This document shows positions 21,919 to 31,887 of a DNA stretch of 64,000 nucleotides, piece by piece (the stretch's first letter is position 1; every line of letters begins with the position of its first letter). This stretch comes from Halomonas heilongjiangensis (GTDB taxonomy: Bacteria > Pseudomonadota > Gammaproteobacteria > Pseudomonadales > Halomonadaceae), in contig NZ_PNRE01000025.1 in the NCBI RefSeq assembly GCF_002879645.1, positions 66,585-130,584 of the forward strand, written 5' to 3'. The notes below the pieces were generated by a model. That model was not told where the DNA came from, searched no databases, and saw only the letters and a list, made by a program, of their open reading frames with translations. The position numbers and the translations under genes were made by a program.

Positions 21919-22686
21919 TCAGCCTCCACCCAGACCGAATAGCCGCCTGGCCGTGGCCGTGCTGTCCGCCGCCACCCTCTCTTCATTCTGCCCGCGCAGC
22001 CGCGCCACCGACCGGCACACCTCGGCGACCCGGGCGGGCTCGTTGCGCTCGCCGCGGTGGCCGGCGAGTGGCATGTCGGGGCTGTCGCTCTCCAGCACAT
22101 AGCCGTCGTCGGGCAGCGATTCCACCGCACGCCGCAGCCGCCTGGCCCGGTCGAAGGTGACCGCACCGCCCAGCCCGACCCTGAAGCCAAGATCGAGAAA
22201 CTTGCGCGCCTGTTGCGGCGAGCCGGCGAAGGCGTGGATCAGCCCGCCCGCGGGCAGGTCGAGCTGGCGCAGCCGCTTGGCGACCTGGTCGTTGGCGCGC
22301 ACGCAGTGGATCACCACCGGCAGGCGGCGTGACCTGGCCAGGCGCAGTTGGGCATCGAAGAGCCGCCACTGGGCGTCCAGGGTCTCCTCGAAGCGGGCAT
22401 CGATGCCGCACTCTCCCACGGCCACCGCCCCGGGGTAATCGTCCAACGCCTGCCCCAGTGCCTCGACATCCCCCGCGGCGTGCTCATCCATGAAATAGGG
22501 ATGCAATCCCAGGCAGATATCGACGTCGTCGCGCCGCCCCAGCGCCAGCACCTCCCCCCAGCGGGCCCGGGTGGTGGCCGGCACCACGAAACGGGCAACG
22601 CCCGCCGCCCTGGCCCGCTCGATGACCGCCTCGCGGTCGGCGGCGAAATCGGGGAAGTCCAGATGGCAGTGGGCGTCGATCAGCAT
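21919..22686 (-). CDS. TatD family metal-dependent hydrolase
   Basis: This 255-residue TIM-barrel amidohydrolase belongs to the TatD/YcfH family of DNases and possible D-aminoacyl-tRNA hydrolases. The N-terminal metal motif is H6-C-H8 in IDAHCHLDFPDF. Other ligand stretches are GECGIDARFEE (glutamate), PVVIHCVRAND (histidine), GLIHAFAGSP and LESDSPDMPL. The start ATG 22686 has GAGGAGG six bases upstream. A perfect palindrome lies 73-94 bases upstream of the start codon and may be an operator. Confidence 0.92.
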   Translation of the reverse strand: MLIDAHCHLDFPDFAADREAVIERARAAGVARFVVPATTRARWGEVLALGRRDDVDICLGLHPYFMDEHAAGDVEALGQALDDYPGAVAVGECGIDARFEETLDAQWRLFDAQLRLARSRRLPVVIHCVRANDQVAKRLRQLDLPAGGLIHAFAGSPQQARKFLDLGFRVGLGGAVTFDRARRLRRAVESLPDDGYVLESDSPDMPLAGHRGERNEPARVAEVCRSVARLRGQNEERVAADSTATARRLFGLGGG

Positions 22687-22758
22687 TCCACCCCTCCTCG
22701 TCACTGGGAGACACTCCGAGGTTACCGGTCGGCGCTTGGCGCGTGCAAAAGCGAACCT

Positions 22759-22780
22759 CATTTGTCATGGATGACAAATG
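22759..22780. promoter_or_regulatory. Perfect 22-bp palindrome upstream of tatD
   Basis: CATTTGTCAT-GG-ATGACAAATG is a perfect inverted repeat with 10-bp arms and a two-base centre. It sits in the gap between the prfC stop and the tatD start. The arms are AT-rich in a GC-rich genome and no T-run follows, so it looks more like an operator for a dimeric regulator than a terminator. I cannot assign the regulator. Confidence 0.55.
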
Positions 22781-22865
22781 GAGCGCCCAGGGAGGGGTTC
22801 ACAGCGCGTGAGCGTTGCACGCGGCAAGATCAGCCGACCTTGCCACCAACATCAGTTCATGCCGA

Positions 22866-24476
22866 TCAATGCTCCCGCGTCGGCTGGAAACGGATCTCCG
22901 GCCAGCGCTCCTGGGTCATCTGCAGGTTGACCCGGGTCGGGGCGATATAGGTCAGGTAGCCGCCACCGTCCATCGCCAGATTGGCGCCCGCCTTGCGCTT
23001 GAACTCGTCGAGCTTCCTGGCGTCGTCGCAGTAGATCCAGCGCGCGGTGTTGACGTTCACCCCCTCGTAGACGGCTTCGACCTTGTACTCCTCCTTGAGG
23101 CGGTGGGCGACCACGTCGAACTGCAGGGTGCCCACCGCGCCGAGGATCAGGTCGTTGTTGTCCAGCGGCATGAACACCTGGGTGGCGCCCTCCTCGGAGA
23201 GCTGCTGCAGGCCCTTCTGCAGCGCCTTCATCTTCAGCGGATCCTTGAGACGCACGCGCTTGAACAGCTCCGGCGCGAAGTGCGGGATACCGGTGAAGCG
23301 CATGTCCTCGCCCTGGGTGAAGGTATCGCCGATCTGGATGGTGCCGTGGTTGTGCAGGCCGATGATGTCGCCGGGCCAGGCCTCCTCCACCTGGGTGCGA
23401 TCCGAGGCCATGAAGGTCAACGCATCGGCGATTTTCACGTCCTTGCCGATCCGCACATGGCGCATCTTCATGTTCTTCTCGTACTTGCCCGAGCAGACCC
23501 GCAGGAAGGCGATACGGTCACGGTGGTTCGGATCCATGTTGGCCTGGATCTTGAAGACGAAACCGGTGAAGCGACCGTCGTCGGCCTCCACGGTACGGGT
23601 ATCGGTCTCGCGGGGCTGAGGCGACGGCGCATACTCGACGAAGCCGTCCAGCATCTCGCGCACCCCGAAGTTGCCCATGGCGGTGCCGAAGTAGACCGGG
23701 GTCAGTTCGCCACGCAGGTAGGCCGCGTGATCGAAGGCGTGGGAGGCCCCGCGCACCAGTTCCACCTCCATGCGCAGCTCCTCGGCCAGGTCCTCGCCGA
23801 GCACCGCCTCGACCTCGGGATTGTCCAGCCCCTCGATCCGCCGGTCCTCGGGAATGCGGCTGCCCTGCCCCTGGGTGTAGAGATGGATGACATCGTTGTA
23901 GAGGTGGTAGACGCCCTTGAAGCCGCGCCCCATGCCGATCGGCCAGGTCATCGGCGCGCACTGGATGTCGAGCACCGTCTCGACCTCGTCCATCACCTCG
24001 ATGGGGTCGCGGATGTCGCGGTCCATCTTGTTGACGAAGGTGAGGATCGGCGTGGTGCGCAGCCGACACACCTCCATCAGCTTGATGGTGCGCGCCTCGA
24101 CGCCCTTGGCGCCGTCGATCACCATCAGCGCCGAATCCACGGCGGTCAGGGTGCGGTAGGTATCCTCGGAGAAGTCCTCGTGGCCCGGAGTATCGAGCAG
24201 GTTGACGATGCGCCCCCCGTAGGGGAACTGCATCACCGAGGTGGTCACCGAGATGCCCCGCTCCTGTTCCATCTTCATCCAGTCGGAGGTCGCATGACGA
24301 TCGGCGCGCTTGCTCTTCACCGAACCGGCCAGCTGGATGGCGTTGCCGAACAGCAGCATCTTCTCGGTGATGGTGGTCTTGCCCGCGTCGGGGTGCGAGA
24401 TGATCGCAAAGGTGCGTCGCAGCCCGACTTCACGGGCCAGGGTGGCGTCTGACATCGATTTCGATTTCGTCTGCAT
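22866..24476 (-). CDS. prfC: Peptide chain release factor 3
   Basis: RF3 is the GTPase that recycles RF1/RF2 from the ribosome. This protein is 536 residues from ATG 24476. G motifs are visible: [15 protein letters not shown] (G1), [14 protein letters not shown] (G3) and FVNKMDRD (G4). The first two of these carry RF3-specific wording ([13 protein letters not shown]). A second ATG at 24455 ([16 protein letters not shown]) is a plausible alternative; neither has a strong ribosome binding site. The region upstream is divergent with regB. Confidence 0.96.
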   Translation of the reverse strand: MQTKSKSMSDATLAREVGLRRTFAIISHPDAGKTTITEKMLLFGNAIQLAGSVKSKRADRHATSDWMKMEQERGISVTTSVMQFPYGGRIVNLLDTPGHEDFSEDTYRTLTAVDSALMVIDGAKGVEARTIKLMEVCRLRTTPILTFVNKMDRDIRDPIEVMDEVETVLDIQCAPMTWPIGMGRGFKGVYHLYNDVIHLYTQGQGSRIPEDRRIEGLDNPEVEAVLGEDLAEELRMEVELVRGASHAFDHAAYLRGELTPVYFGTAMGNFGVREMLDGFVEYAPSPQPRETDTRTVEADDGRFTGFVFKIQANMDPNHRDRIAFLRVCSGKYEKNMKMRHVRIGKDVKIADALTFMASDRTQVEEAWPGDIIGLHNHGTIQIGDTFTQGEDMRFTGIPHFAPELFKRVRLKDPLKMKALQKGLQQLSEEGATQVFMPLDNNDLILGAVGTLQFDVVAHRLKEEYKVEAVYEGVNVNTARWIYCDDARKLDEFKRKAGANLAMDGGGYLTYIAPTRVNLQMTQERWPEIRFQPTREH

Positions 24477-24667
24477 GGCACCGGTGCCCCGGTGCGTGAA
24501 TGAAGGCATATGACAGGGATGGCGGGCATTCTACGGCTTTGACGACGCGAAATGTAGGGTCGGCCGTCTTCAATCGACGCGACACGGCGGCATGCGCCGC
24601 CGGCGGCCATGTCGGCGGCCCGCTCGAGATCGGTTATCATCGCCGGGCAATGAACCGTGGAGATCCC

Positions 24668-25939
24668 ATGCCCACCGCCCTGCCCCTGCCGTTGTCCACC
24701 CCCAGCCGCAACCTGGTTCGCCTGACCTTCGTGCGCGGGATCACCTGGACCGGTTTCCTCGCCGCCATCATCATCGGCATCGAGTTGCTCGGCTTCGAGC
24801 TGGAAGTCCCGGCGGTGATCGCGGTGATCGTCGGCATGGCGATGATCAACGTGGTGACCTGGTGGCGCCTGGGCCGCCCACGGGCGGTCACCCACCACGA
24901 ATACCTGGTCCATCTGCTGGCCGACGTGGTCGGCCTGACGCTGCTGTTCTACTTCACCGGTGGCTCCACCAACCCCTTCATCACCTATTACCTGGTGCCG
25001 GTGACCATTGCCGCCGCCACCCTGCCCTGGCGACACGCCTGGGTGATCGCCGTGACCGCCATGGGCGCCTACAGCTTCCTGATGGTCTTCTACCAGCCGG
25101 TGCCCCAGCTCAGCCAAGGCCATGCCACCGGCCCGTTCAACCTCCACGTGCTGGGCATGTGGCTCAACTTCGGCCTCTCGGCGGGCCTGGTGACCTTCTT
25201 CATCTACAAGATGGCCCATGCGCTGCGCAACCGGGATCAGGCGCTGTCGCGCACCCGCGAGGCCGCACTGCGCAACGAGCAGGTACTGGCCGTGGCCACC
25301 CAGGCCGCCGGCACCGCCCACGAGCTCGGCACGCCGCTCTCCACCATGGCGGTGCTGCTCGCCGAGATGCGCGAGGAGGCCCGTGGCGACCCGGCGCTGG
25401 AGAAGGACCTGGCTCTGCTGCGCCAGCAGGTCGACACGTGCAAGTCACGACTGCAGCACCTGGTGGCCAGCGCCGATCGGCAGCGCCTGGCCGAACCCCG
25501 GATCCTCGACGCCGAGCGGTGGCTCACCGAGGTGGTGCAGCGCTGGTTGGTGCTGCGCCCCGATGTCGGTCATCGACTCGAGATCGCCGGGCGCCGCGGC
25601 CGCCCCTGGCTCGCCGTCGATCCCACCCTGGATCAAGCGCTGACCAACCTGCTCAACAACGCCGCCGATGCCAATCCCGACGACATCACCATTCGCCTGG
25701 ACTGGAGCGCCGACGACGTGATCATCGACATCCGCGACCACGGCCCGGGGGTGGCCATGTCGATCGCCGACCAGCTCGGCGAGACCTTCGTCTCGACCAA
25801 GAGCAAGGGCATGGGCATCGGCCTGTTCCTGACCCACGCCACCATCAACCGCTTCGGCGGCGGCGTCAGCCTGTACAATCATCCCGAGGGCGGGACCCTC
25901 ACCGAGGTGATCCTGCCGCGAAGAGCCCCGGCGGAATGA
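24668..25939 (+). CDS. regB: Redox-responsive sensor histidine kinase RegB/PrrB-like
   Basis: This 423-residue membrane histidine kinase has about six N-terminal transmembrane helices. The RegB redox/quinone-sensing heptapeptide GGSTNPF is at 98-104. The H-box is TAHELGTPLSTM with H218, and the catalytic domain includes NLLNNAADANP and GMGIGLFLTHATINRFGG. A cysteine in the dimer helix (C258, RQQVDTCKSRL) fits the position of the redox cysteine known from RegB. The chosen ATG 24668 has TGGAG six bases upstream; MNRGDP at 24650 is possible. It forms a pair with regA. Confidence 0.92.
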   Translation: MPTALPLPLSTPSRNLVRLTFVRGITWTGFLAAIIIGIELLGFELEVPAVIAVIVGMAMINVVTWWRLGRPRAVTHHEYLVHLLADVVGLTLLFYFTGGSTNPFITYYLVPVTIAAATLPWRHAWVIAVTAMGAYSFLMVFYQPVPQLSQGHATGPFNLHVLGMWLNFGLSAGLVTFFIYKMAHALRNRDQALSRTREAALRNEQVLAVATQAAGTAHELGTPLSTMAVLLAEMREEARGDPALEKDLALLRQQVDTCKSRLQHLVASADRQRLAEPRILDAERWLTEVVQRWLVLRPDVGHRLEIAGRRGRPWLAVDPTLDQALTNLLNNAADANPDDITIRLDWSADDVIIDIRDHGPGVAMSIADQLGETFVSTKSKGMGIGLFLTHATINRFGGGVSLYNHPEGGTLTEVILPRRAPAE

Positions 25940-25976
25940 TCCCCTGCCCCTGCGACGACTCCCCTGCGAGGCCCCC

Positions 25977-26516
25977 ATGCAAGACACCGCACAACGCCTG
26001 CTGATCATCGATGACGACGAGATGTTCTGCCATGTGCTGGACCGTGCCATGACCCGCCGCGGCTACGAGGTCCTGGTGGCCCACGATGCCGAACAGGCGC
26101 TGTCACTGGCCGGGCGACACTCGCCCCAATTGGCCACCCTGGACCTGAAGCTGGAGCACGACTCTGGACTCAAGCTGCTTCCCGAGCTGCTCGAGGTGGT
26201 ACCGGAGTGCCGCGTGGTGGTGCTGACCGGCTACTCGAGCATCGCCACCGCCGTGGAGGCGATCAAGCTCGGGGCGGTGAACTACCTGTGCAAGCCGGCG
26301 GACGCCGACGAGGTGCTCGCCGCGCTGTTCAAGCAGGAGGGCGATCCGGATATCGAGGTCGCGGAACATCCCCCCTCGATCAATCGCATCACCTGGGAAC
26401 ACATCCAGAAGGTGCTCCAGGAGCACGACGGCAACATCTCCGCCACCGCCCGCGCCCTGGGCATGCACCGCCGCACCCTGCAACGCAAGCTGCAGAAGCG
26501 GCCGGTGAGGCGCTGA
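25977..26516 (+). CDS. regA: Response regulator RegA/ActR-like
   Basis: This 179-residue response regulator has a receiver domain (acidic pocket LIIDDDEMF at 9-17, phosphoacceptor D56 in ATLDLKLEHDSG, conserved lysine in NYLCKPAD). A C-terminal Fis-type helix-turn-helix follows (ISATARALGMHRRTLQRKLQ). This two-part architecture is that of RegA/PrrA/ActR/RoxR. It follows regB by 37 bases and is its cognate partner. In relatives the pair controls respiration and redox-balancing genes. Confidence 0.93.
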   Translation: MQDTAQRLLIIDDDEMFCHVLDRAMTRRGYEVLVAHDAEQALSLAGRHSPQLATLDLKLEHDSGLKLLPELLEVVPECRVVVLTGYSSIATAVEAIKLGAVNYLCKPADADEVLAALFKQEGDPDIEVAEHPPSINRITWEHIQKVLQEHDGNISATARALGMHRRTLQRKLQKRPVRR

Positions 26517-26528
26517 AAGCTCGATACT

Positions 26529-26543
26529 CCCGGCGAAGCCGGG
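26529..26543. terminator. Short hairpin between convergent regA and bdhA
   Basis: CCCGGC-GAA-GCCGGG is a perfect 6-bp stem with a three-base loop and is followed on the plus strand by TTATT. It occupies most of the 27 bases between the two convergent stops, so it may end regA transcripts. Confidence 0.5.
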
Positions 26544-27317
26544 TTATTGCGCCGTCCAGCCCAGGTCGATGTTGTAGCTCGAGCCGGTGACGGCCCCGGC
26601 GACATCGGAGGCGAGATAGGCCACCAGCTCGGCCACCTCGGACGGCTCGATCAGGCGCTTCACGGCGGCGTTCTTGAGCATGATCTTCTCGACCACCTCC
26701 TGCTCGTCCATGCCGTGCAGTTTCGCCTGATCGGCGATCTGGTTGTCCACCAGCGGGGTCTTCACATAGGCCGGGCAGATGGCGTTGGCGGTGATGCCCT
26801 GGGAGCCCCCCTCCAGCGCCGCGGTCTTGGTCAGGCCGATCATGCCGTGCTTGGCGCTGATATAGGCCGACTTGCCGGGCGAGGCGACCTGGGCATGCAC
26901 CGAGGCGATATTGATGATGCGCCCCCAGCCATTCTCGCGCATGGAGGGCCACGCGGCCTGACAGAGCAGGAAGGGCGCGGTCAGCATCAGGTCGAGGATC
27001 TGGCGCCACTTCGCCTCGGGGAACTCCTCGATGGGCGACACATGCTGGATGCCGGCGTTGTTGACCAGGATATCGACGCGCCCGAAACGCTTGATCGCCT
27101 CGGCCACCGCCGCCTTGCAGGCCTCGCCGTCGGTCAGGTCGGCCTGGAAGAACGCCGCCCCGGCCGCCTCGGCGATCTCCTTGCCGGCCGGATTGAAATC
27201 CACCGCCAGCACCTGGTGTCCCTGTTCGCAGAAATGGCGGACCACGGCCTCGCCGATACCGCTGCTGGTCCCTGTCACCAGGGCGACGCGGGGAGTGGAA
27301 GATGCGGTCGATGACAT
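26544..27317 (-). CDS. bdhA: 3-hydroxybutyrate dehydrogenase
   Basis: This 257-residue short-chain dehydrogenase oxidises D-3-hydroxybutyrate to acetoacetate during polyhydroxybutyrate or ketone use. The cofactor motif is TGTSSGIG (15-22), NNAGIQH (87-92) follows, and the catalytic residues are S139, Y152 and K156 (SAYISAKHG). The wording GIQHVSPIEEFP and CPAYVKTPLVDNQI is typical of the 3-HBDH group. The start ATG 27317 has AAGGAG six bases upstream. Acetoacetate could be taken up by the SCOT enzyme encoded at 30307-31740. Confidence 0.93.
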   Translation of the reverse strand: MSSTASSTPRVALVTGTSSGIGEAVVRHFCEQGHQVLAVDFNPAGKEIAEAAGAAFFQADLTDGEACKAAVAEAIKRFGRVDILVNNAGIQHVSPIEEFPEAKWRQILDLMLTAPFLLCQAAWPSMRENGWGRIINIASVHAQVASPGKSAYISAKHGMIGLTKTAALEGGSQGITANAICPAYVKTPLVDNQIADQAKLHGMDEQEVVEKIMLKNAAVKRLIEPSEVAELVAYLASDVAGAVTGSSYNIDLGWTAQ

Positions 27318-27385
27318 GCGTGGCTCCTTTGCGGTGTCCGGATCGTGTCGGGAAGACGGATCGGCCATCAGCATAAGGCTCACGA

Positions 27386-27814
27386 TCACCCGGCGCCAGT
27401 TCGGTCGTCGGGCGCCGCCGGTGCCATGACCCGCTCCATCAACTGCTGGGCCAGGCGGCTCGCCGCCTCCCGCGAGCCGAGGTCGGAGAGGTCGTCAAGG
27501 AGCTCGCAGCGCCATAGCCAGAGCGTCTCGTCGAGTTGCTCGGCGCGGAAAGCGTAATCGCCCGAGGGCAGGGAGACGCGACGGGTGCTCTGCGCTGGCG
27601 GGGGCGACGCCTCGGGCAACAGCACCAGCGACAGTGACAGCGGCGTGACCAGCGCCCCGAGCAAATGGTCGCCGTGGCGCTGGAAGCAGAGGGCGTCGGC
27701 CGTGAGCCTGGGATTGAAGCGCGGGTCACGCTTGGCCGCCTTGAGATGGCGGCCCGTCCAGGCATCGGCCAGCTCGCGCAGCCGGGCATACTGTTCGGGG
27801 CTCAGGGCCTGCAT
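27386..27814 (-). CDS. HybE-like [NiFe]-hydrogenase chaperone family protein
   Basis: This 142-residue protein contains RDPRFNPRLTADALCFQRHG and LLGALVTPLSLSLVLLPEAS, the pattern I associate with the HybE family of hydrogenase assembly chaperones (fixed W/G-V-L-V-T-P and L-L-P stretches). The start ATG 27814 has AAGGAGGAG six bases upstream. No hydrogenase genes are present in the window, so it may have another role, or the hydrogenase may lie elsewhere. Family assignment is by eye and moderately sure. Confidence 0.55.
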   Translation of the reverse strand: MQALSPEQYARLRELADAWTGRHLKAAKRDPRFNPRLTADALCFQRHGDHLLGALVTPLSLSLVLLPEASPPPAQSTRRVSLPSGDYAFRAEQLDETLWLWRCELLDDLSDLGSREAASRLAQQLMERVMAPAAPDDRTGAG

Positions 27815-27921
27815 CGTCTCCTCCTTGGTGCAAGGGTCAGTATACCGGCCGGGGTGGCGTTCGGCAGCGACGCCTCGAGCTGCTAGCATGAACGGGCCCA
27901 CCAGCCACGAGAGAGGTGCCC

Positions 27922-28743
<822 letters not shown>

Positions 28744-28897
28744 ACCTGGCGTCACCCCCGGCGATAGCCCCCTGCAATGGGCGCCCTAGCCACCCCCTAT
28801 TGGCCAGCGCACCCACGATCGGTCACAATGGCCCCCGATTCTTCCCATTCCCTTTCACACTTCCCCCGTGCTCACGACGAGTACCAGGAGATCGCTC

Positions 28898-29170
28898 ATG
28901 TTCGTCGTCATCTTCGGTCGCCCCGGCTGCCCCTTCTGCGTACGTGCCGTACAGCTCGCCGAGAAACTCGAGGCCGCCAGCGCCATCGATGGCTTTCGCT
29001 ACGTCGACATCCATCACGAGGGCATCACCAAGGCCGACATGGAGAAGACCATCGGCAAGCCGGTCCACACCGTGCCGCAGATCTTCGTCGACCAGACCCA
29101 TGTCGGCGGCTTCACCGAGTTCGACCAGTACGTGCGCGACCAGAGCCTGCTGGCAACCGCCAACGCCTGA
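28898..29170 (+). CDS. grxA: Glutaredoxin (GrxA type)
   Basis: This 90-residue glutathione-dependent disulfide reductase has the dithiol active site C11-P-F-C14 in IFGRPGCPFCVRAVQLAEKL. The glutathione-binding stretches TVPQIFVDQTHVGGF are in place. Spacing and wording (VDIHHEGITKADM, KPVHTVPQIF) match E. coli glutaredoxin 1, which serves ribonucleotide reductase. The start ATG 28898 has CCAGGAG seven bases upstream. Confidence 0.93.
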   Translation: MFVVIFGRPGCPFCVRAVQLAEKLEAASAIDGFRYVDIHHEGITKADMEKTIGKPVHTVPQIFVDQTHVGGFTEFDQYVRDQSLLATANA

Positions 29171-29338
29171 GCGGTTCCGTGACGGCACCGACGCTGGCGT
29201 GCAGGCTTACCCGCACCTCCCGGGACGGCCCGGGAGCGTCTTCCCCTCGTTGAATGGCCCACGAGACCCTCTGCCTATACTTTCGCCTTACACGGCCGGC
29301 TCGGGGCCGAAGGGCGTCACGACAGAGGGACATGCAAG

Positions 29339-30106
29339 ATGCAGCGGGAAGAGTTCGTTCAGCAACTGTGGCTGGACTATGTCCATCAGCACCCGGATAT
29401 CGGCGGGCTGCGACTCTGGCCGGTGGAGGCACCGGCAGAGTACCTCTCGATCCTCACCCTGAACCACGGGCCCTACGGCATGGATGCCCTGCTGCCGACC
29501 CTGGCCCACTTCGGTTATCGCCTCCAGCACCGCCACGCCATGGCCGACCGCGGCCTGCTGGTGTCGCTGCTCTCTCCCCCCGGCGACGAGGCCTGGCTGG
29601 TGCTCGCCGAGTTGCAACTCGGCACCCTCTCGCGAGCCCCCCGCAGGCGACTCGAGTCGCTGGTCGCCCAGACGCCGCCGGAGGATCGCCGCGGCCAGAA
29701 CCTGCTCTGCCGCGGCCGCCCCTGGCCGATGCCCGACTGGCCGACCTACCAGGCCCTGTGCCAGGCCCATCCCCTGGCCGGCTGGCTCTCGGTGATGGGC
29801 CCGCGCATGCACCACGCCGGCTTCGACTGCCAGCGACTGGGCCATGACCTCGCCGACCTCGACACCCGCATGGGCGAGGTGGGACTGGCCGGCAATCCCG
29901 ACCGCCACCACGGTATCTTCCCCGTCTCGCCACTGCTCGGCTATCGCTTCTACCCCACCTGCTCGCAGCGGCTGGCGTTCGCCGAGGGCGACGAGCACCG
30001 CATCGAGCTCGGTGGCCTGGCACTGGTACAGAAGCAGGTCAGCGCCAACCAGGAGCGTGCCGTCGAGCTGTTGCTGCCTCACCACACCCGTTGCGAGATG
30101 TCATGA
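29339..30106 (+). CDS. Uncharacterised protein, possibly DUF1338-like
   Basis: This 255-residue soluble protein begins MQREEFVQQLWLDYVHQHPD. The layout (a histidine in LTLNHGPYGMDALLPTLAHF, then a glutamate in WLVLAELQLGTLSRAP, and a C-terminal GYRFYPTCSQRLAFAEGDEH) recalls DUF1338 proteins, metal-dependent vicinal-oxygen-chelate dioxygenases such as the 2-oxoadipate dioxygenase. The match is partial and by eye, so the family call is tentative. It stands alone, followed by about 200 bases without a gene. Confidence 0.45.
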   Translation: MQREEFVQQLWLDYVHQHPDIGGLRLWPVEAPAEYLSILTLNHGPYGMDALLPTLAHFGYRLQHRHAMADRGLLVSLLSPPGDEAWLVLAELQLGTLSRAPRRRLESLVAQTPPEDRRGQNLLCRGRPWPMPDWPTYQALCQAHPLAGWLSVMGPRMHHAGFDCQRLGHDLADLDTRMGEVGLAGNPDRHHGIFPVSPLLGYRFYPTCSQRLAFAEGDEHRIELGGLALVQKQVSANQERAVELLLPHHTRCEMS

Positions 30107-30120
30107 GGCGGCAACCGCAT

Positions 30121-30143
30121 TCATCCACAGAATCTGTGGATAA
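30121..30143. promoter_or_regulatory. Inverted pair of DnaA-box-like 9-mers
   Basis: The gap holds TCATCCACA (30121-30129, one mismatch to TTATCCACA) facing TGTGGATAA (30135-30143, exact on the minus strand). Their arms also make a 7-bp hairpin TCCACAG-AAT-CTGTGGA. This may be a terminator of the upstream gene, a DnaA-binding pair, or chance. Confidence 0.35.
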
Positions 30144-30250
30144 CGCTGTGCAGTAGCCCTGGGAAAGGCCCGACAGGCACCACCCCGGCGGCCCCACCCA
30201 CGAAACGGTCAGATTTTCGACAGCGGCCGTCCGCGCCCCCCCGGAACGAG

Positions 30251-30281
30251 CACGGCCCGGACGTCAGACGTCCGGGCCGTG
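30251..30281 (-). terminator. 14-bp perfect hairpin after scoB
   Basis: CACGGCCCGGACGT and ACGTCCGGGCCGTG form a perfect 14-bp stem with loop CAG, 26 bases after the scoB stop on the minus strand. It is followed by CTCGTTCC rather than a T-run. Position and stability suit a terminator. Confidence 0.6.
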
Positions 30282-30306
30282 GGCGTGCGTGTCCCCCGCT
30301 GCGGGG

Positions 30307-30969
30307 TCAGGCGTCGAAGGTCATCTCCGGCACGTGATCGGGGACGATCAGCTTGCCGGCGGTCTTCTCGACGATCTCCTCGACGGACACGCCCGGGGCA
30401 CGCTCCTTGAGGATGAAGGCCCCATCCTTGATCTCCAGGTAGGCCAGGTCGGTCAGCACCCGGTTGATGCAACCCGCCCCGGTCAGTGGCAGGGAGCACT
30501 TCTCGAGGAGCTTGGATTCACCGTGCTTGGAGGCGTGGGTCATGGTGCAGATGATGTTCTCGGCACCGGCCACCAGGTCCATGGCCCCCCCCATGCCCTT
30601 GATCAACTTGCCGGGGATCATCCAGGAGGCGATGTTGCCCTGCTGGTCGACCTCGAAGGCGCCCAACACGGTCAGGTCCACATGACCGCCGCGGATCATG
30701 GCGAAGGACTCGGCCGATGAGAAGATCGCCGCGCCCGGGCGGGCGGTGACGGTCTCCTTGCCGGCATTGATCATGTCCGGGTCGACTTCCGCTTCGGTGG
30801 GATAACGCCCCATGCCGAGCAGGCCGTTCTCGGACTGGAGCATGACATCGATGCCATCGGGAATATAGTTGGCCACCAGGGTCGGGATACCGATCCCCAG
30901 GTTGACGTAGAAGCCGTCTTCGAGTTCGCGCGCCACGCGCTGTGCCATCTGTTCGCGAGTGAGTGCCAT
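30307..30969 (-). CDS. scoB: 3-oxoacid CoA-transferase subunit B
   Basis: This 220-residue beta subunit of a succinyl-CoA:3-oxoacid (acetoacetate) CoA-transferase carries the catalytic glutamate in the SENGLLGMG motif (LQSENGLLGMGRYP). GIGIPTLVANYIP is near the N-terminus. The start ATG 30969 has AGAGGC upstream. It lies 69 bases after scoA. Together they would convert acetoacetate to acetoacetyl-CoA, linking to the 3-hydroxybutyrate dehydrogenase at 26544-27317. Confidence 0.95.
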   Translation of the reverse strand: MALTREQMAQRVARELEDGFYVNLGIGIPTLVANYIPDGIDVMLQSENGLLGMGRYPTEAEVDPDMINAGKETVTARPGAAIFSSAESFAMIRGGHVDLTVLGAFEVDQQGNIASWMIPGKLIKGMGGAMDLVAGAENIICTMTHASKHGESKLLEKCSLPLTGAGCINRVLTDLAYLEIKDGAFILKERAPGVSVEEIVEKTAGKLIVPDHVPEMTFDA

Positions 30970-31038
30970 CTTGTTGCCTCTTGTATTCGGTGGAGAAGCA
31001 CCGGCCCCGGGGCCGGCCATCGGGGTCGCAGGCCGAGC

Positions 31039-31740
31039 TCAGCCTTCGCGCACGGTGCGCTTCTCGATACGCTTCTCGAAGGTGCCCTGGATGATCCGAT
31101 CGACATAGATGCCCGGGGTGTGGATCTGGTCTGGCCGGAGTTCGCCGGGCTCGACGATCTCCTCGACCTCGACCACGGTGATCTTCCCGGCAGTCGCGGC
31201 CATGGGGTTGAAGTTCTGGGCGGTATCGCGATAGACCACGTTGCCGTAGCGATCGGCCTTCCAGCCCTTGACGATGGCGAAGTCACCGACCACCGACTCC
31301 TCGAGGATGTAGTGACGGCCGTTGAACTCACGGACCTCCTTGCCCTCGCCGATCGGCGTGCCGTAACCGGTGGCCGTGTAGAAGGCCGGGATGCCAGCCC
31401 CCCCGGCGCGCATCTTCTCGGCCAGGGTGCCCTGGGGGGTGAGGACCACTTCGATCTCGTCGTTGAGCATCTGCTGCTCGAACAGCGCGTTCTCGCCCAC
31501 GTAGGAGGCGAAGATCCGACTGATCTGCCGCCCCTCGAGCAGCAGCCCGAGGCCGAAGCCGTCCACCCCGCAGTTGTTGGAGTAGATCGTCAGGTCCTTG
31601 ACGGCACGACGCTTGATCTCGCTGATCAGGTTCTCGGGGATGCCGCAGAGCCCGAAGCCCCCGGCGATCACGGTCATGCCGCTCTCGATGCCGTCCATTG
31701 CCTCTTCGTAGGAATACACACGCTTGTCGAATCCGGCCAT
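31039..31740 (-). CDS. scoA: 3-oxoacid CoA-transferase subunit A
   Basis: This 233-residue alpha subunit of the CoA-transferase contains the CoA-binding glycine-rich loop [14 protein letters not shown] (27-40) and the typical [15 protein letters not shown]. The C-terminus is [18 protein letters not shown]. It is the first gene of the scoAB operon and is divergent from a LysR gene across a 147-base AT-rich region, so regulation by that LysR is likely. Confidence 0.95.
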   Translation of the reverse strand: MAGFDKRVYSYEEAMDGIESGMTVIAGGFGLCGIPENLISEIKRRAVKDLTIYSNNCGVDGFGLGLLLEGRQISRIFASYVGENALFEQQMLNDEIEVVLTPQGTLAEKMRAGGAGIPAFYTATGYGTPIGEGKEVREFNGRHYILEESVVGDFAIVKGWKADRYGNVVYRDTAQNFNPMAATAGKITVVEVEEIVEPGELRPDQIHTPGIYVDRIIQGTFEKRIEKRTVREG

Positions 31741-31823
31741 AGTGACGCCTCGTGTTGTTGTGGGATGAATGTCGCTGGATGCCGCGATCTCCTGGCACCA
31801 GTGTTGTGCGCGATGATATATTT

Positions 31824-31842
31824 GTTAAGTTTGTTTTTCTTA
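31824..31842. promoter_or_regulatory. Dyad in the scoA-lysR divergent promoter region
   Basis: The intergenic region is strongly AT-rich and contains TTAAG-N9-CTTAT, a near-symmetric dyad of the kind LysR regulators bind near their divergent target promoters. This is a candidate operator only. Confidence 0.35.
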
Positions 31843-31887
31843 TCGATTGATGATTAAAGACAATAAATTAAACCTTGGTAGCATGCC

